This document shows positions 1 through 9,959 of a stretch of DNA of 64,000 bases, piece after piece. The notes under the pieces are model-generated. The model made no database searches, was not told where the DNA came from, and saw nothing but the letters and a program-made list of their open reading frames with translations. Within the stretch, counting starts at the first letter, position 1. Every line of letters starts with the position of its first letter. Both the position numbers and the translations under genes were made by a program. The DNA comes from Phlebotomus papatasi (Eukaryota > Arthropoda > Insecta > Diptera > Psychodidae), in contig NW_026604737.1 in assembly GCF_024763615.1 (NCBI RefSeq), positions 62,001-126,000 on the forward strand, read 5' to 3'.

Positions 1-302
1 CCCTAATTATGATCCATCTAATTATGACAAAATGTTCCAAATTTGCAGAATGCTCAAACGCACGAGAAAGAGCTCTTCATGAATATTTTGGGTACATTGA
101 GTAAGATGGGCAAATTTGGAATTTTGAGGTTTTTCACTTCTGCCACTCTGTTTCAGATGATCAAATGGAAAAAGAAAACCATGATGTATAAGACTTTACA
201 TTGGAGATTATTTCTTCGTTGTTTTTTTTTTCTTTCTGACATCTAAAGCAAATTTCAAGGTTCCAAATTAGACCTGATTCCAAATTACCCCATCTTACCC
301 TA
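1..302. mobile_element. Right end of a TA-flanked inverted-repeat DNA element, cut by the window edge
   Basis: Read on the minus strand from 302, the sequence begins TAGGGTAAGATGGGGTAATT and carries the word TAATTTGGAA twice, 17 bp apart. This is the same outer signature and word-repeat design as other elements here (for example 29167 and 51588). The other end is outside the window or degraded near base 1. No coding remnant is convincing. Confidence 0.45.
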
Positions 303-600
303 CCGGTTTATTACTGATTAAACTGATCCATAAAAATTATAAAAGCGAAATTGAAAATTGGTCAACTAATGCACATTTTAAGATGTTTTTCGCATGAGTA
401 TAGCAAGAACAAGCATATAAACAAATAAAAAAGTATGTTCGAGAAAGGTAAATCATTTACGGGTACTTCACCGATTCAATACCGATTGAAACCGATGCAT
501 CTGGGTTGACTATTTCAACAAACTTTCCAAAAAAATCCAAATTTAAACAATTCTGTGTGAAGAATTTCGGTCCGATGGGGTGTAGCAAGAAGTGACGGAA

Positions 601-810
601 ACACTAGACCTTTCTTGACTTTCGCAATTTTATTCTTTACGACGTTTCGAGGATGAATGTCCTCTTCATCAGATATCGAATTTTGTTGGGAAAATCACGT
701 ACAGGCGGGAAATGGTTACACTTTTCTTGGACTTGGATCACAGATTGCACTTTGAAGTTCACCATTCGACTGATCGACACAGAATAAACTGTGATCCAAG
801 TCCAAGAAAA
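601..810. repeat. Inverted-repeat segment with a perfect 22-bp hairpin
   Basis: Positions 722-743 and 789-810 are perfect 22-bp inverted copies (core CTTGGACTTGGATCACAG) with a 45-bp loop. Just upstream, 640-675 reads ACGTTTCGAGGAT followed by TGTCCTCTTCATCAG, which resembles the arm of the foldback at 17211-17428 (ACGTTTCGGGGAT, TGTCCCCTTCTTCAG). This is probably a decayed foldback-type element lying just beyond the 3' end of the zinc-finger gene at 896-6357. Confidence 0.45.
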
Positions 811-895
811 AATATATCAATGAAAATATATCATTTCACAACATAAAAAAAGTATAAAAAAACAAAGTGGTAAAAAAATGTGGGCAGTTTTCAAA

Positions 896-3800
896 TTAAA
901 TATTTGCTTTACCTTTTGTTCTGAATTGTTTATTTCTCCTCTCAGATGCAAGAAATTCCTGATGATCATTGAACATGTGATACTTTCTCTGACGGTAGAG
1001 CCTAAAAGAACGTGAACATATCGAACAGGGATATTTTAGTACTCTCACGAAAGGCTTTTTTTTCTCCTCGGCATTCTTCTTGAAACTAGATGAACTGTCC
1101 AGATCTGCCAGGGTAGGAACCAGTGTTTTCTGATCCTCCCCATTCTGCGCAGCCAAAGAAGTGCTAGAAATGCAGGATGTTAATAAGTTAATCCCCAAAG
1201 AGATTAATAAATTCCGGGGGATTTCTTACAATTTTGGAATAATATGGGTGGCAATGTGTGAGGCATCCTGCTGATTATTCTGATCACTGCTCAGGCTCCA
1301 GCTTTCCCTGGCCACGGACATGTCATATGAACTGGAGAATCTCGGTGCGGCATCGCAGTTGGGATAAACCTAGAAGGACGTTTACTTATAGTAAAACACA
1401 AACCGACGTAAATAATAGTTAACGAGGTGGGGATTCCGGAAATCGTCGGGAAAATACAATTCACTCAGGGAAAACTCATCAACTTTTTCCAGAGCTTTCG
1501 GCTCGATATCCAAGCCTTCATCAGTAGTGGTCAAGTCTTTCAAATGTTCTCTGAGATTTGTTCATTAACCCTCTAACGGGTAAGACCGCCTCCAGGCGGT
1601 CATTCTATAAATCGCATTTACTGCGACAATATTACTTATTTGAAGTTGAAATATCTACAGTGTTCTCAGTTAGGCTAAGTGTGCCAAATTTCGGCATAGT
1701 TGCATGCAAGCGCCAAAGTCTCAAGTCTGAAATGTAATATCGTTAATAGAAATTGAGTTTTTATTCCTTCTATTTAAGGAGTGTTGCTTAGAACCTTGTA
1801 GACAGTTTATCGTCTTTATTTACTCCAAAATAATTCTTAATACATTTTAAAATGAATAAAAATGTAGACATAGCTTTGGTGCCCTATTTCGGCCACCTTC
1901 ATCCTCATAGTTCCTTGCCCTTCAGGAATTCTTGCAATGCATTTTTCACGTCATCTCGTTTGTCGAAGCTACATTTTTTGTTATTCTTTTGCATTGTATA
2001 ATCTCTAGAGTGTGTAAAAACTAAAAATTCATGGAAATTCGAGGAACAAAAAAGGTGGCCGAAATGGCAAGCTGGCCGGAATTTGGCACACTTTTTAGTC
2101 TTACTAACTTATTTTCCGAAGCTGAACTCATTTTGACCTTTCGTTTGCTTCCAATCTTCTGTTTTGTGTGACAGGTCAGAGAAAAAACAGCAAAATGTCG
2201 TTCGCGACATTTTTCGTTTTCAAGGGCAAAAAATATTGTTTTAAAGTAATCTAACTGTAGTAAGAATCTTATTTCCTGAAAGATATGTTCTTCTAGTTTG
2301 TATATTTCAATCGATAAGTGTGAAAAAACTAGAAGTAAGAGTTTTAGAAGAAAAAAAGGAAGACTGCCTGTGGGCGGTCTTATCGGTTCAAGGGTAAAAT
2401 TTTGAAAAATTACCGATTTTTTTATTTAATTGTTTTGATTGTTCTAGTAAAATATATTATTATTTTGCAATATATTGATCATGGAAAACAATTGAGATTA
2501 CACGTAGATTGTCCATAATGAGTGAAATGGTCGATTTCTGCGAATTAAGCGAAATTGATAAAGAAGCAGACTTCAACAGTGATGATGAGTTTCTTAATTC
2601 GTCCTTTAATGCCCCAGATCGTGAAATAAAACCAGAAGATGAGCAATGTAGGGTAGAGTTAGCCTTTTTCGCCATGTAAGCACTTTTTCGCCACCTAATA
2701 TAAAACAACTAATTTAAGACATTTAAGAATAAGTAGCATTTCAACACTCATAATATGTTCTGTTCTAATATCCCAATACGTTATTACGTCTCTTAATTAA
2801 TTGAAATTCGGTTTAAAACAGGTGGCGAAAAGTACTGAAACAAGCATAATTGGGGAAAATGCATATTTTTCAATGAGATTCTCTAAAATTCTCGAGACGT
2901 ATCCTAGATATATAGATAGATATTGCTTCAAAGTATATTTATACAAAAATTCATTTTAGTCTGACAAAAATATCACACCTTACGAGGCCCCTAAAGCTTA
3001 ATGGTGGCGAAAAGTACTGACTCTACCCTATTTCAAAGGACCTTCAAATTATACAAGGTGACGTTTTCATAGCTGATCTGTGACCTATTCGGTAAAAATC
3101 AGTCTTATTGAAACACCTTGAGCTTCATTAACGTCTAATTATAAAAATTATAAACGTTTTTTTCCTAAAAATTATCATTTCTTAGATAATCATACAACAT
3201 TCATCCATAAAAAACATTTAAAATTCATTTATTTTACTATTTGTTTTTGTTCACTAATTTTCAATAAAAATATTTCAGTCTTTTTATGCCTTAACCCTTT
3301 AAGGACGACTGGAACACCGGTGTCTCATAAAGAAAATAATTTTTCCTGACTTCCTAAAGTTATTTTTTCCTTATGTTTGTACATAATTGTAAAGTAAAGT
3401 GCGTATCATAACCATAAGGTCACTTTGCAGAACTCAAAATTTTTTCCTGTATTCGTTTTATTTAAATTTTTTCTGCAAAATAGTTTGAATTTAATTATTT
3501 TACAATAGATTATTGTAATTTTTCGGCATTGCAACGGCTCTCCCATATTTCCATTGAAGAAATGCTGATTTTTATGGTTTTCCAGTGTATCAAAACCATA
3601 AGCTCACTTGTCAATAATCACATTTTCTTCTATATATATTTTTTTATTTTTTTTTTAAACAAAATACTTTGATTTGAACCTATTTATGATATTTTTTGAC
3701 TGCGCAACATCTTTCTTAAATTCTAATTGAAGGAATATCAATTTTTCACGTTTTTGATCGAATAACTACGATAATGTCAATAAATCCCTTTTGTAATATT

Positions 3801-6357
3801 ATTAGACGAGATAATTTTAATGTAAATCTTTAAGATTAGTGATTCCAGCGTTTTTCTGAAGTATTTCAAGAATGCTATTGGGCATACTATCGATTAAATT
3901 TTCGATGACCTTATCTTCCGGTTTGTTCCAGGCATCCAAAACTGCAGATTTTAACTCCAAAACGTAAGTATATTGGCGAATATCGGCGTAAATATGGCAA
4001 ATAAGAATTCCCCAAATATTTTCAATTGGACTGAAGTCAGGGGTTCAAGAGGACAGGTGATCAAGCCAAGATTTTGATATTCAGAGCTCGAATTCAATCT
4101 AAAGGTTCTGCGCTCACATGTTTTCGAGCATGGGATCCAGGGATCAGGGGATCCTTTTGACAATTTTACTTACCGGAATATTCCAAAGACCATCAATATC
4201 TCCATTGCTCTCCTGCTCAGAAATTTCTCCTTTGGCCGGCATCTTCTCATCTGTCCTGATATTGAGGCTATCAGCCGATGGGGCTCGACTAACGCCCATC
4301 GAATGCGTTCGACACGTATCGAGATCCACATAGGAATTCTGATTACTCTCCAACTGTGTATACTGTTCCCAGGACAGATCTTCATTCATGATGGCCATGG
4401 GTGAGAAGCGAACAGAACGATCATTGGAAAATATATCACCTTCACTCTCATTGTATCCCAGGAATTCCGTGAAGCCATAGTCAAATCTACTGGGTCCAGC
4501 GGCTTCCTCGAAGAATCCCTGGGAATTGGGAGCTGTGAATTCTGCCTGATTGGACGATGTTCCAGCTGACGATGACGCTGATGAGGAGGAAGAAGCTGAA
4601 GTGCCAGCTGATGATGATGCCGAGGAAGAGGAAGACGAAGAGGAGGAAGATGATGGAAAAACTTTCTCTTCCTTTTTATCCCCATCCTCCTCTTTAATTG
4701 TGAACACTTGTGGTTTGGATGTGGGCACCTCTGGTGGTGGTCTTGTCTCAGGATCAATTTCCATCTTAGTAGGCTCAGGGGACATTTCCACTTGAATTGT
4801 AAAGATTGGCTTCACCACACTACTTGATTCCTGTGGATATTCCTCCTCATCTTTCTTCACTTCTTTTTCGGCTGCAGTGGCTTCTGGGACTTTTTCTACC
4901 TCACCCTTATCATCCTCCACTGTTATCACTGGATTTTGTTTTTCATCTTCCATTGCAACTTCTTCCGCTTTGATTTCTTGCACTTTAAAATCATCCTGAT
5001 TAGGTGTATCTTCAATTTTCTGACAATCCTCATCTTTGACTTTGGAAGCCTCCTCTTTCTCTTCCTTGATATCAGCTAATAGTTCAGGCTTCTCCCCTTC
5101 CTTGGCACCTTCCTCATCTCCTGCCTTTTGCCCTTCTGCCGATGTCGATGGCTCTCCCACTGCAACCTTATTGATCTCCACCTCACACGGAGGTTCAATT
5201 TTAACCTCATCAGGTGTATCATGGATGACAATGGGATTCTTGAATTTAACAACCAATTTCTTTGGTGTTTTACTGAGGAATTTCCTGGGACTTGTAGTGG
5301 GAAAATTTGATGATCTGGCTGGCAGTGTTTCTGATTCCTTTGTCTCCTCTTCCTTCTTCTTCTCCTGCTCCTCGTGCTCCTCCTCCTCCTGCTCCTGCTT
5401 CTCCTCTTTCACTTCCACTTTCGGTTTTTTCTCTAGATTTATGTATGATGGCAACGGAAGTGGCACAGATGCTGAAGTCACCATCCGAATAACACTGGTC
5501 TTGGCAGCTGTCAAACACTCTGTTAGTTTTGTGTCATCATCCGACACCTTCTTAGAGCTTCCCAATAAATTCTCTGGACAATTACTTAAAGTACTGGTGG
5601 ATTCTTTGACCGTTGACTGGTGATAGATAATATCTTGCATTTTCAGAGTGCTCTCAGGAGAAAGTGTGACCGAACTGAGCACCCTAAAACGTCGGCGTGC
5701 TTTGGGCTGATCAGTCTTTATCTCTTGCACCTCGTCAGCCACATCTTCATCATGTGACTCCTCCTTCGGTGGCTCTACAATCTGCTCATCATCCTTACAA
5801 TCTTCCGGATACGCATTTTCCCCATCCTGAACCTCAGAATCCTCCTGATTTGTCTGTATTGCACTTTCTTGTCCCTCACCTTCGTAATAATCCCACTCAG
5901 CCTCAGCCATGGGTTCAGATTGACCCTCAGAGTAGAGGCTCTCATTGGCAGAATGCCCTGTGGCCATATAAGGCTCATTATCATATTTACAATTTGATTT
6001 GGGTGGGAGGAGACAGTAGGGCCAGGTTGTTGTGGCTGGACCAGAGATCATCTGAGCTGGTACCAGAGTATAGGGCTGATTTGAGGTATTTATAGGTTGC
6101 TGCATTGTAGTCCGGCGAATCAACTGAGTACTTTGACTGTTGACAATCGTGAGATTGTTCTGGGGCACTCCCATAGATCCCTGGGGCATACCAATGAGGG
6201 ATGCCTGGGCACCACCAGGAGTACCACCATTGCCCAGGGTCAATGAGACAAGGGCAGATATGACACTGTCCTTTGGGTGAGTGTCTAAATGAGAATCCAG
6301 GGTCATCCCCTGGAGCAGGAAGAGCTTGCACACAGGACATTGTATTTGCGGAAACAT
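896..6357 (-). CDS. Acidic two-finger C2H2 zinc-finger protein (about 900 residues, four exons seen)
   Basis: Likely a nuclear regulator; I do not recognise the family member. Exons read on the minus strand: 6357-4174 (728 codons), 1550-1424, 1369-1230 and 1163-896 (stop). The first exon ends in a perfect donor (CCG/GTAAGT). The protein opens with a C2H2 finger at residues 7-27 (C7, C10, H23, H27). A long Glu/Lys/Pro-rich disordered middle follows, with a run of 11 serines and further Ser/Ala/Gly tracts. It ends in a second finger in the last exon (C-x2-C-x12-H-x4-H) followed by a basic tail. The junctions 1424/1369 and 1230/1163 are in phase. The junction from 4174 to 1550 is not: a 3' exon of length 2 modulo 3 is missing from my model, or the acceptor at 1550 is altered. 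That 2.6-kb intron is full of transposons, one lying 14 bp from the acceptor. The gene is certain; its third-quarter structure is not. Confidence 0.82.
1565..2397. mobile_element. piggyBac-like MITE (TTAA-CCC ends), interrupted by a nested MITE
   Basis: It starts TTAACCCTCTAACGGGTAAG and ends in a diverged inverted copy (GACTGCCTGTGGGCGGTC then TTCAAGGGTAAAA). A second copy at 12444-12979 keeps TTAA at both ends. TTAA targets with CCC termini are typical of the piggyBac superfamily. A separate TA-flanked element sits inside at 1671-2097. No transposase is present. Confidence 0.65.
1671..2097 (+). mobile_element. TA-flanked MITE, GTGTGCCAAATT family, nested in the piggyBac-like MITE
   Basis: Ends are TA-GGCTAAGTGTGCCAAATT and AATTTGGCACACTTTT-TA. 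The uninterrupted equivalent in the element at 12444-12979 (near 12550-12580) gives the empty site, so the TA duplication is visible by comparison. Other copies are 11651-12113, 16332-16726 (reverse) and a diverged one at 49151-49520. Confidence 0.8.
2519..2648 (+). pseudogene. Short acidic open stretch, possible transposase N-terminus
   Basis: From ATG at 2519 a stretch of about 43 codons rich in Asp and Glu (MSEMVDFCELSEID, then an NSDDEFLNS motif) is open until the TA-flanked element at 2649-3030 interrupts it. Acidic N-termini of this kind are common in piggyBac-type transposases, and TTAA-type termini lie on both sides (1565, 3291). The identity is a guess: no catalytic region is present. 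Confidence 0.25.
2649..3030. mobile_element. TA-flanked MITE with TTTTTCGCC words
   Basis: Ends are TAGGGTAGAGTTAGCC and its inverse TGACTCTACCCTA. The word CTTTTTCGCCA occurs twice at the left end, 19 bp apart, and inverted at the right end (TGGCGAAAAG). It is 382 bp long with no coding content. Confidence 0.75.
3291..3830. repeat. TTAA-CCCTTTAAGGACGA terminus and AT-rich filler
   Basis: TTAACCCTTTAAGGACGACT followed by GGAACACCGGTGTC at 3291-3324 is matched in inverted form at about 31616-31645. This suggests a second piggyBac-like family (TTAA target, CCC end). The far end of this copy was not found; the rest up to the transposase relic is AT-rich with no clear feature. Confidence 0.4.
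3817..4118 (-). pseudogene. Tc1-like transposase C-terminal relic
   Basis: On the minus strand an open run of 75 codons ends in TAA at 3817. It contains PDFSPIENIWGIL, matching the third catalytic block of Tc1-type DD(E/D) transposases (SPDLNPIENLWG), then the typical tail with LKSAV, an AWNK-like block and a LIDSMPNSILEIL block. A frameshift near 4042 separates this from an upstream remnant that includes an HARKHV-like block. It lies in the large intron of the zinc-finger gene and is dead: N-terminal and central parts are absent. Confidence 0.8.
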
Positions 6358-8246
6358 GTCTACACACTCTCTAAGTCCCTCCTATCTCTATCTCTCAATT
6401 ATTCACACAACACTATTGATTCTTTCCCCTCAAATAATGTACAATGGAAACACCATTTTGTTTCTCGACGTATTACTTAGCATTTCCGTAAATTGCCAAG
6501 GTATTTTCACAGCACTCCCGGCACCTGTTCTGCACCTGAAACACACAAAAGCACCCCAATGACTTCCTGATCACTCACTCATCACATTTTTGGGGCATTT
6601 TCCTGGGGGAATTGGGTGAAAAAGTGCGTGAGAAAAAATCACATCATACAATCGATAGCAATAGCAGCCATTGCTAGTCGAGGTCGTCACACATTTTTCA
6701 CCGAATTCCATCCCATATTTCCCCCATTTGACCCATTTACAATCATTTTCTCAAACAACACACCTTTTCTCACAATCTGTTTCACTTCACACGTGCACCA
6801 CAGTCAAAATTATCACGGAAAATTCACTAATTGGAGGAGAATCAACATTAAAAAACAGCGAGCAAAGAAAATTCTTTGACAACATACCACTAGCGCTGTC
6901 TCGTGAGCTAAATGCGACTCAGATAACAACGGGATTAACGACGAAAAATTAGTGGATTTTTTTCAAAAAGCAACGAAATAACGGCTTTTGAGGAAATTTT
7001 CTTTTGAGTACTTTTTTTTACCAAAATTTTGAAAAAATATTAGGAAATTTTTGCATGGGACGATCATCTCCAATTGAGAAAAATTCCTTAAATTCTAAAA
7101 CATTCATTTAAAAAATTTAAAGCTGTGGGAAAAAACTTTTTTAAATAATAAAATTAAAAAGAAAACAAAAACTAAATAAAAATTTTGTTAAGCTGGGAAA
7201 ATGTTACTTTTTTTTTACAATTTTGTAAGGAGAAATCATTAATGGCATGGCACATTGAATATAAAGATTTTGTAGCTTACCTGACTAAAAGTTGCGACAA
7301 AGGATATTTTAAATGTGCACTGCAAAATTGTGGAAAATTAATTTCTGTTAACTTGAACCTACTTGAATCCCTTTGAGAAAAATTCAGTAGCGCAATTAGG
7401 AAACGCAGAACCGCAGTAGAACAAGTTTTTTTTGCTGCATTTTTTTCAAATTCAGATCACTTAGATCGAGAGGCCTACTTTCTAATATTTTTTTAATGAA
7501 TAAATGAGATAAAACATATTGTGACTGGAAAAACAGAGATTGTTCGCGAGGAGTTATTCCTAAACACGTCTGCACTGCACGACGGTCCGCGAAGAAAAGA
7601 GATAGGGGAAGGTTTTGCACCTTCGTATTGTTGCAGCTTCGTAAAAGTTGATTTTTTCCAAGTTACTAAATGAATTTCATCCATGGACTATAATCTAAAA
7701 GCTAGTCCTACATCTCACATTTCCTGACAAATTTGGAAGCCTAGGCCTTTTTTCCTGGGTTCAAAAGGCAAAAATAAAAAATGATCCTAAAATCGTAATT
7801 CTGATATGTAATATTTTATGCATTTTTGCACACTGCAAGTGTCTTTTCGAAAAAGAAACTATCCCAAGTTATATAGAGGGTTTATTAGGGTTAATATTTA
7901 CTGTGAAAATCTTTTGCTGAAAGGGGGTCGTTTTTGTGGGTGGAGGAAAATTCATAAAAATTACCACGCTTGCAGCTCAGGAAAATTGAATTTTACAGCT
8001 TCGTAAAAACATCTGTCAACATTACTGACCACCGAATTTGAGAATTCTTCACTGTTTTGGGTCACACTGTGCACGCCGCTCGGGATATTTGATTTATCAT
8101 AGATTCCACTGAATAAATTTACAAGAAAATTTTGGGATATTAAACAATTTTCACTTAAATCTCGAAGGAAAGCACGCACTTCCCCATCAAAATGAGACTT
8201 CATCAGATGTTTTTATTTCACTTCTGTCAAATTAAACATTAAGCCT

Positions 8247-8656
8247 GAATCTGCTTATGGTAGATGTGATTCTTTCATTGCCTATTCGGTGCGTTTTGAG
8301 ATTTTTTCATCCAATTTGCTTTGTTTTCAAGCGGAATTTTTCACATTTTACTTCAAAATTATCATTGGTAATTCTAAGAATCACTGATGTTCAAAAAATG
8401 TTTTGTAAAACAGATTGGAGACGTTAAAGAAAAAACAAGGATTGCAATAGGTGTGATTACTACTTTCTGATTTGTTCAGTGATCAAAAAACACTTCTTAT
8501 GGTGGATGTGATTCTTTAATTGCCAAAGTGGAACTCCTCACATTTCAGTTTAAATTGGTGGCTGGTCATTTTTGAAATCAGTTACGTCCGAAGTATGTTC
8601 TGTAAGACCCATTGGAGGTGTTAGAGAAAATCTGAGGATTACATTAGGTGTGATTA
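8247..8656. repeat. Diverged two-copy tandem duplication (~200 bp)
   Basis: Both copies begin with TTATGGT(A/G)GATGTGATTCTTT (8256 and 8498) and end with a stretch like AGGATTACA(A/T)TAGGTGTGATTA (near 8434 and 8635). The end motif recurs at 62896-62921, so it is part of a dispersed repeat. Confidence 0.5.
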
Positions 8657-8892
8657 CAGTAGACTCTCACTCAATCGGCTCTTTCTCAATCGGGCGTCAA
8701 ATTTTGTTGACAGTTTTCACGCTTAATTATGAAGCTAATTTGCTCAAATTCGCTGTAGTTCTTCCTATTTTATCGTGATTCTTTATAATTGAGCACTTTT
8801 TGTGGAATTTACAGAGGCTTTGACGCTAAATTCTATCGCTAAACCGGATGACATTTTGCCCCATATTCACGATTGAGAGAGAGTCTACTGTA
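8655..8892. mobile_element. TACAGTAGACTCTC MITE (238 bp)
   Basis: Inverted ends TACAGTAGACTCTC and GAGAGTCTACTGTA flank 238 bp. A second, oppositely oriented copy is at 55102-55340. The TA target and CAGTAGA terminus fit the Tc1/mariner-pogo group. There is no coding content. Confidence 0.8.
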
Positions 8893-9805
8893 TATGAAAT
8901 TCATACCTAACCAAGCTCTTAACTGACTGTCAGAATGCAGGGTAAATGGTTTTCCGAGTGTCAAAAAACATGTGTTAGAAAAATAGCTTAAAATTGATTT
9001 TTAATGCGTGATACCTCCTACAAATGGTGGAAACAAGTAGATGAAAGTTCCATCTAAGTAGTGATGCTGATGCCCAAATTTTTGTGTCCGGTGTAATGTT
9101 TTCGGGGAAAATGAGGCCTACAGAGGTGGGAAAAAGTGGTACGAAGCTGAGTTAACCAGGGCACCTTCGTAAAAAATGCCGCTACATTTTCATTTTCCTG
9201 TAGAGGAAAATACAAGGACTTCCAGGAATTTTGTGAGGCAGAATTATTAACCCAATAAGTAAAAGATTTTTTTGACATAGTGATATAATTGATTCGGTGT
9301 GTGTGGCATTCAGTAAAAAATCTTAAATCTTGGACTCCTTTTTTAATACGAAGCTTCAAAACCTTCCCCTATGGTCCTACACTACAAGATACTCGCTTGA
9401 CAAGTCGTCTTCACCACCCTCTCAGAGATTCTGGTCCTGGGAAGGAGACTATTGTCTCGAAAGAGCGGCATTTTCCCAAAGCAAGAGCCTTTGTTGCTTA
9501 TGGCGGGTTTTATCGCTTTTACAAGATGCAGGAAAAAATATACTTTTTTTTTAATCATGATCATAAATTTGAACGTTAAGGTCTATTTTTTAAATCATCT
9601 TCACTACTGCCATCTATTGAGATTTTCTCGGGAATTTCCCAAAATTTGGTTGACAGTTCGTGCCAGTCGTGGCAGAATTTTTGGAGCAAAAATAGTGATT
9701 TATCTGTTGCAATTTTACCGTGTTGTGCCCCCATTTCTCGTTATCTTTTGATCTCGTGCCAATCCTCTGTCATCAGTGTTGCTATCTGTGCGATAATCGG
9801 TGAAA

Positions 9806-9959
9806 ATGTCGAAGAAAAACCCCTTACTTTCGTCCGCTGGACTCACCTTCGATGACTTCACCCATAACGCCAGGTTAATGCCAGCTGCGGCACCTGTTCC
9901 CGTGGCCACGGTTGTTCCAGATGTCCAGGGCTCTCGAGGAAGTTCAGAGGAACCCAAGG
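9806..9959 (+). CDS. SEC23IP: SEC23IP coding exon 1 (start codon exon)
   Basis: ATG at 9806 opens MSKKNPLLSSAGLTFDDF and stays open to a strong donor, AAGG/GTAAGT, at 9959 (phase 1). The acceptor at 46093 (TTGTTGCAG) supplies AG, completing GAG and reading EEIRPALFGSPPPP, so the phases agree across a 36,134-bp intron. The assignment rests on this phase match and on the family-like composition; an RNA read across the junction would settle it. Confidence 0.75.

Larger units (their letters stand above)
6358..9805. other. Intergenic region between divergent genes
   Basis: It separates the start of the minus-strand zinc-finger gene (6357) from the start of SEC23IP (9806), so both promoters should lie here. 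A CT-rich stretch directly upstream of the zinc-finger ATG (6358-6430) is probably its 5' UTR. Apart from a diverged 200-bp tandem duplication (8247-8656) and a MITE (8655-8892) I see no gene or RNA. Confidence 0.6.

Noticed and set aside
5036..5623. A 195-codon plus-strand frame opposite the acidic zinc-finger exon
   Set aside because: It is antisense to a Glu/Lys/Ser-rich coding exon, whose composition leaves the opposite strand open; no independent signals.
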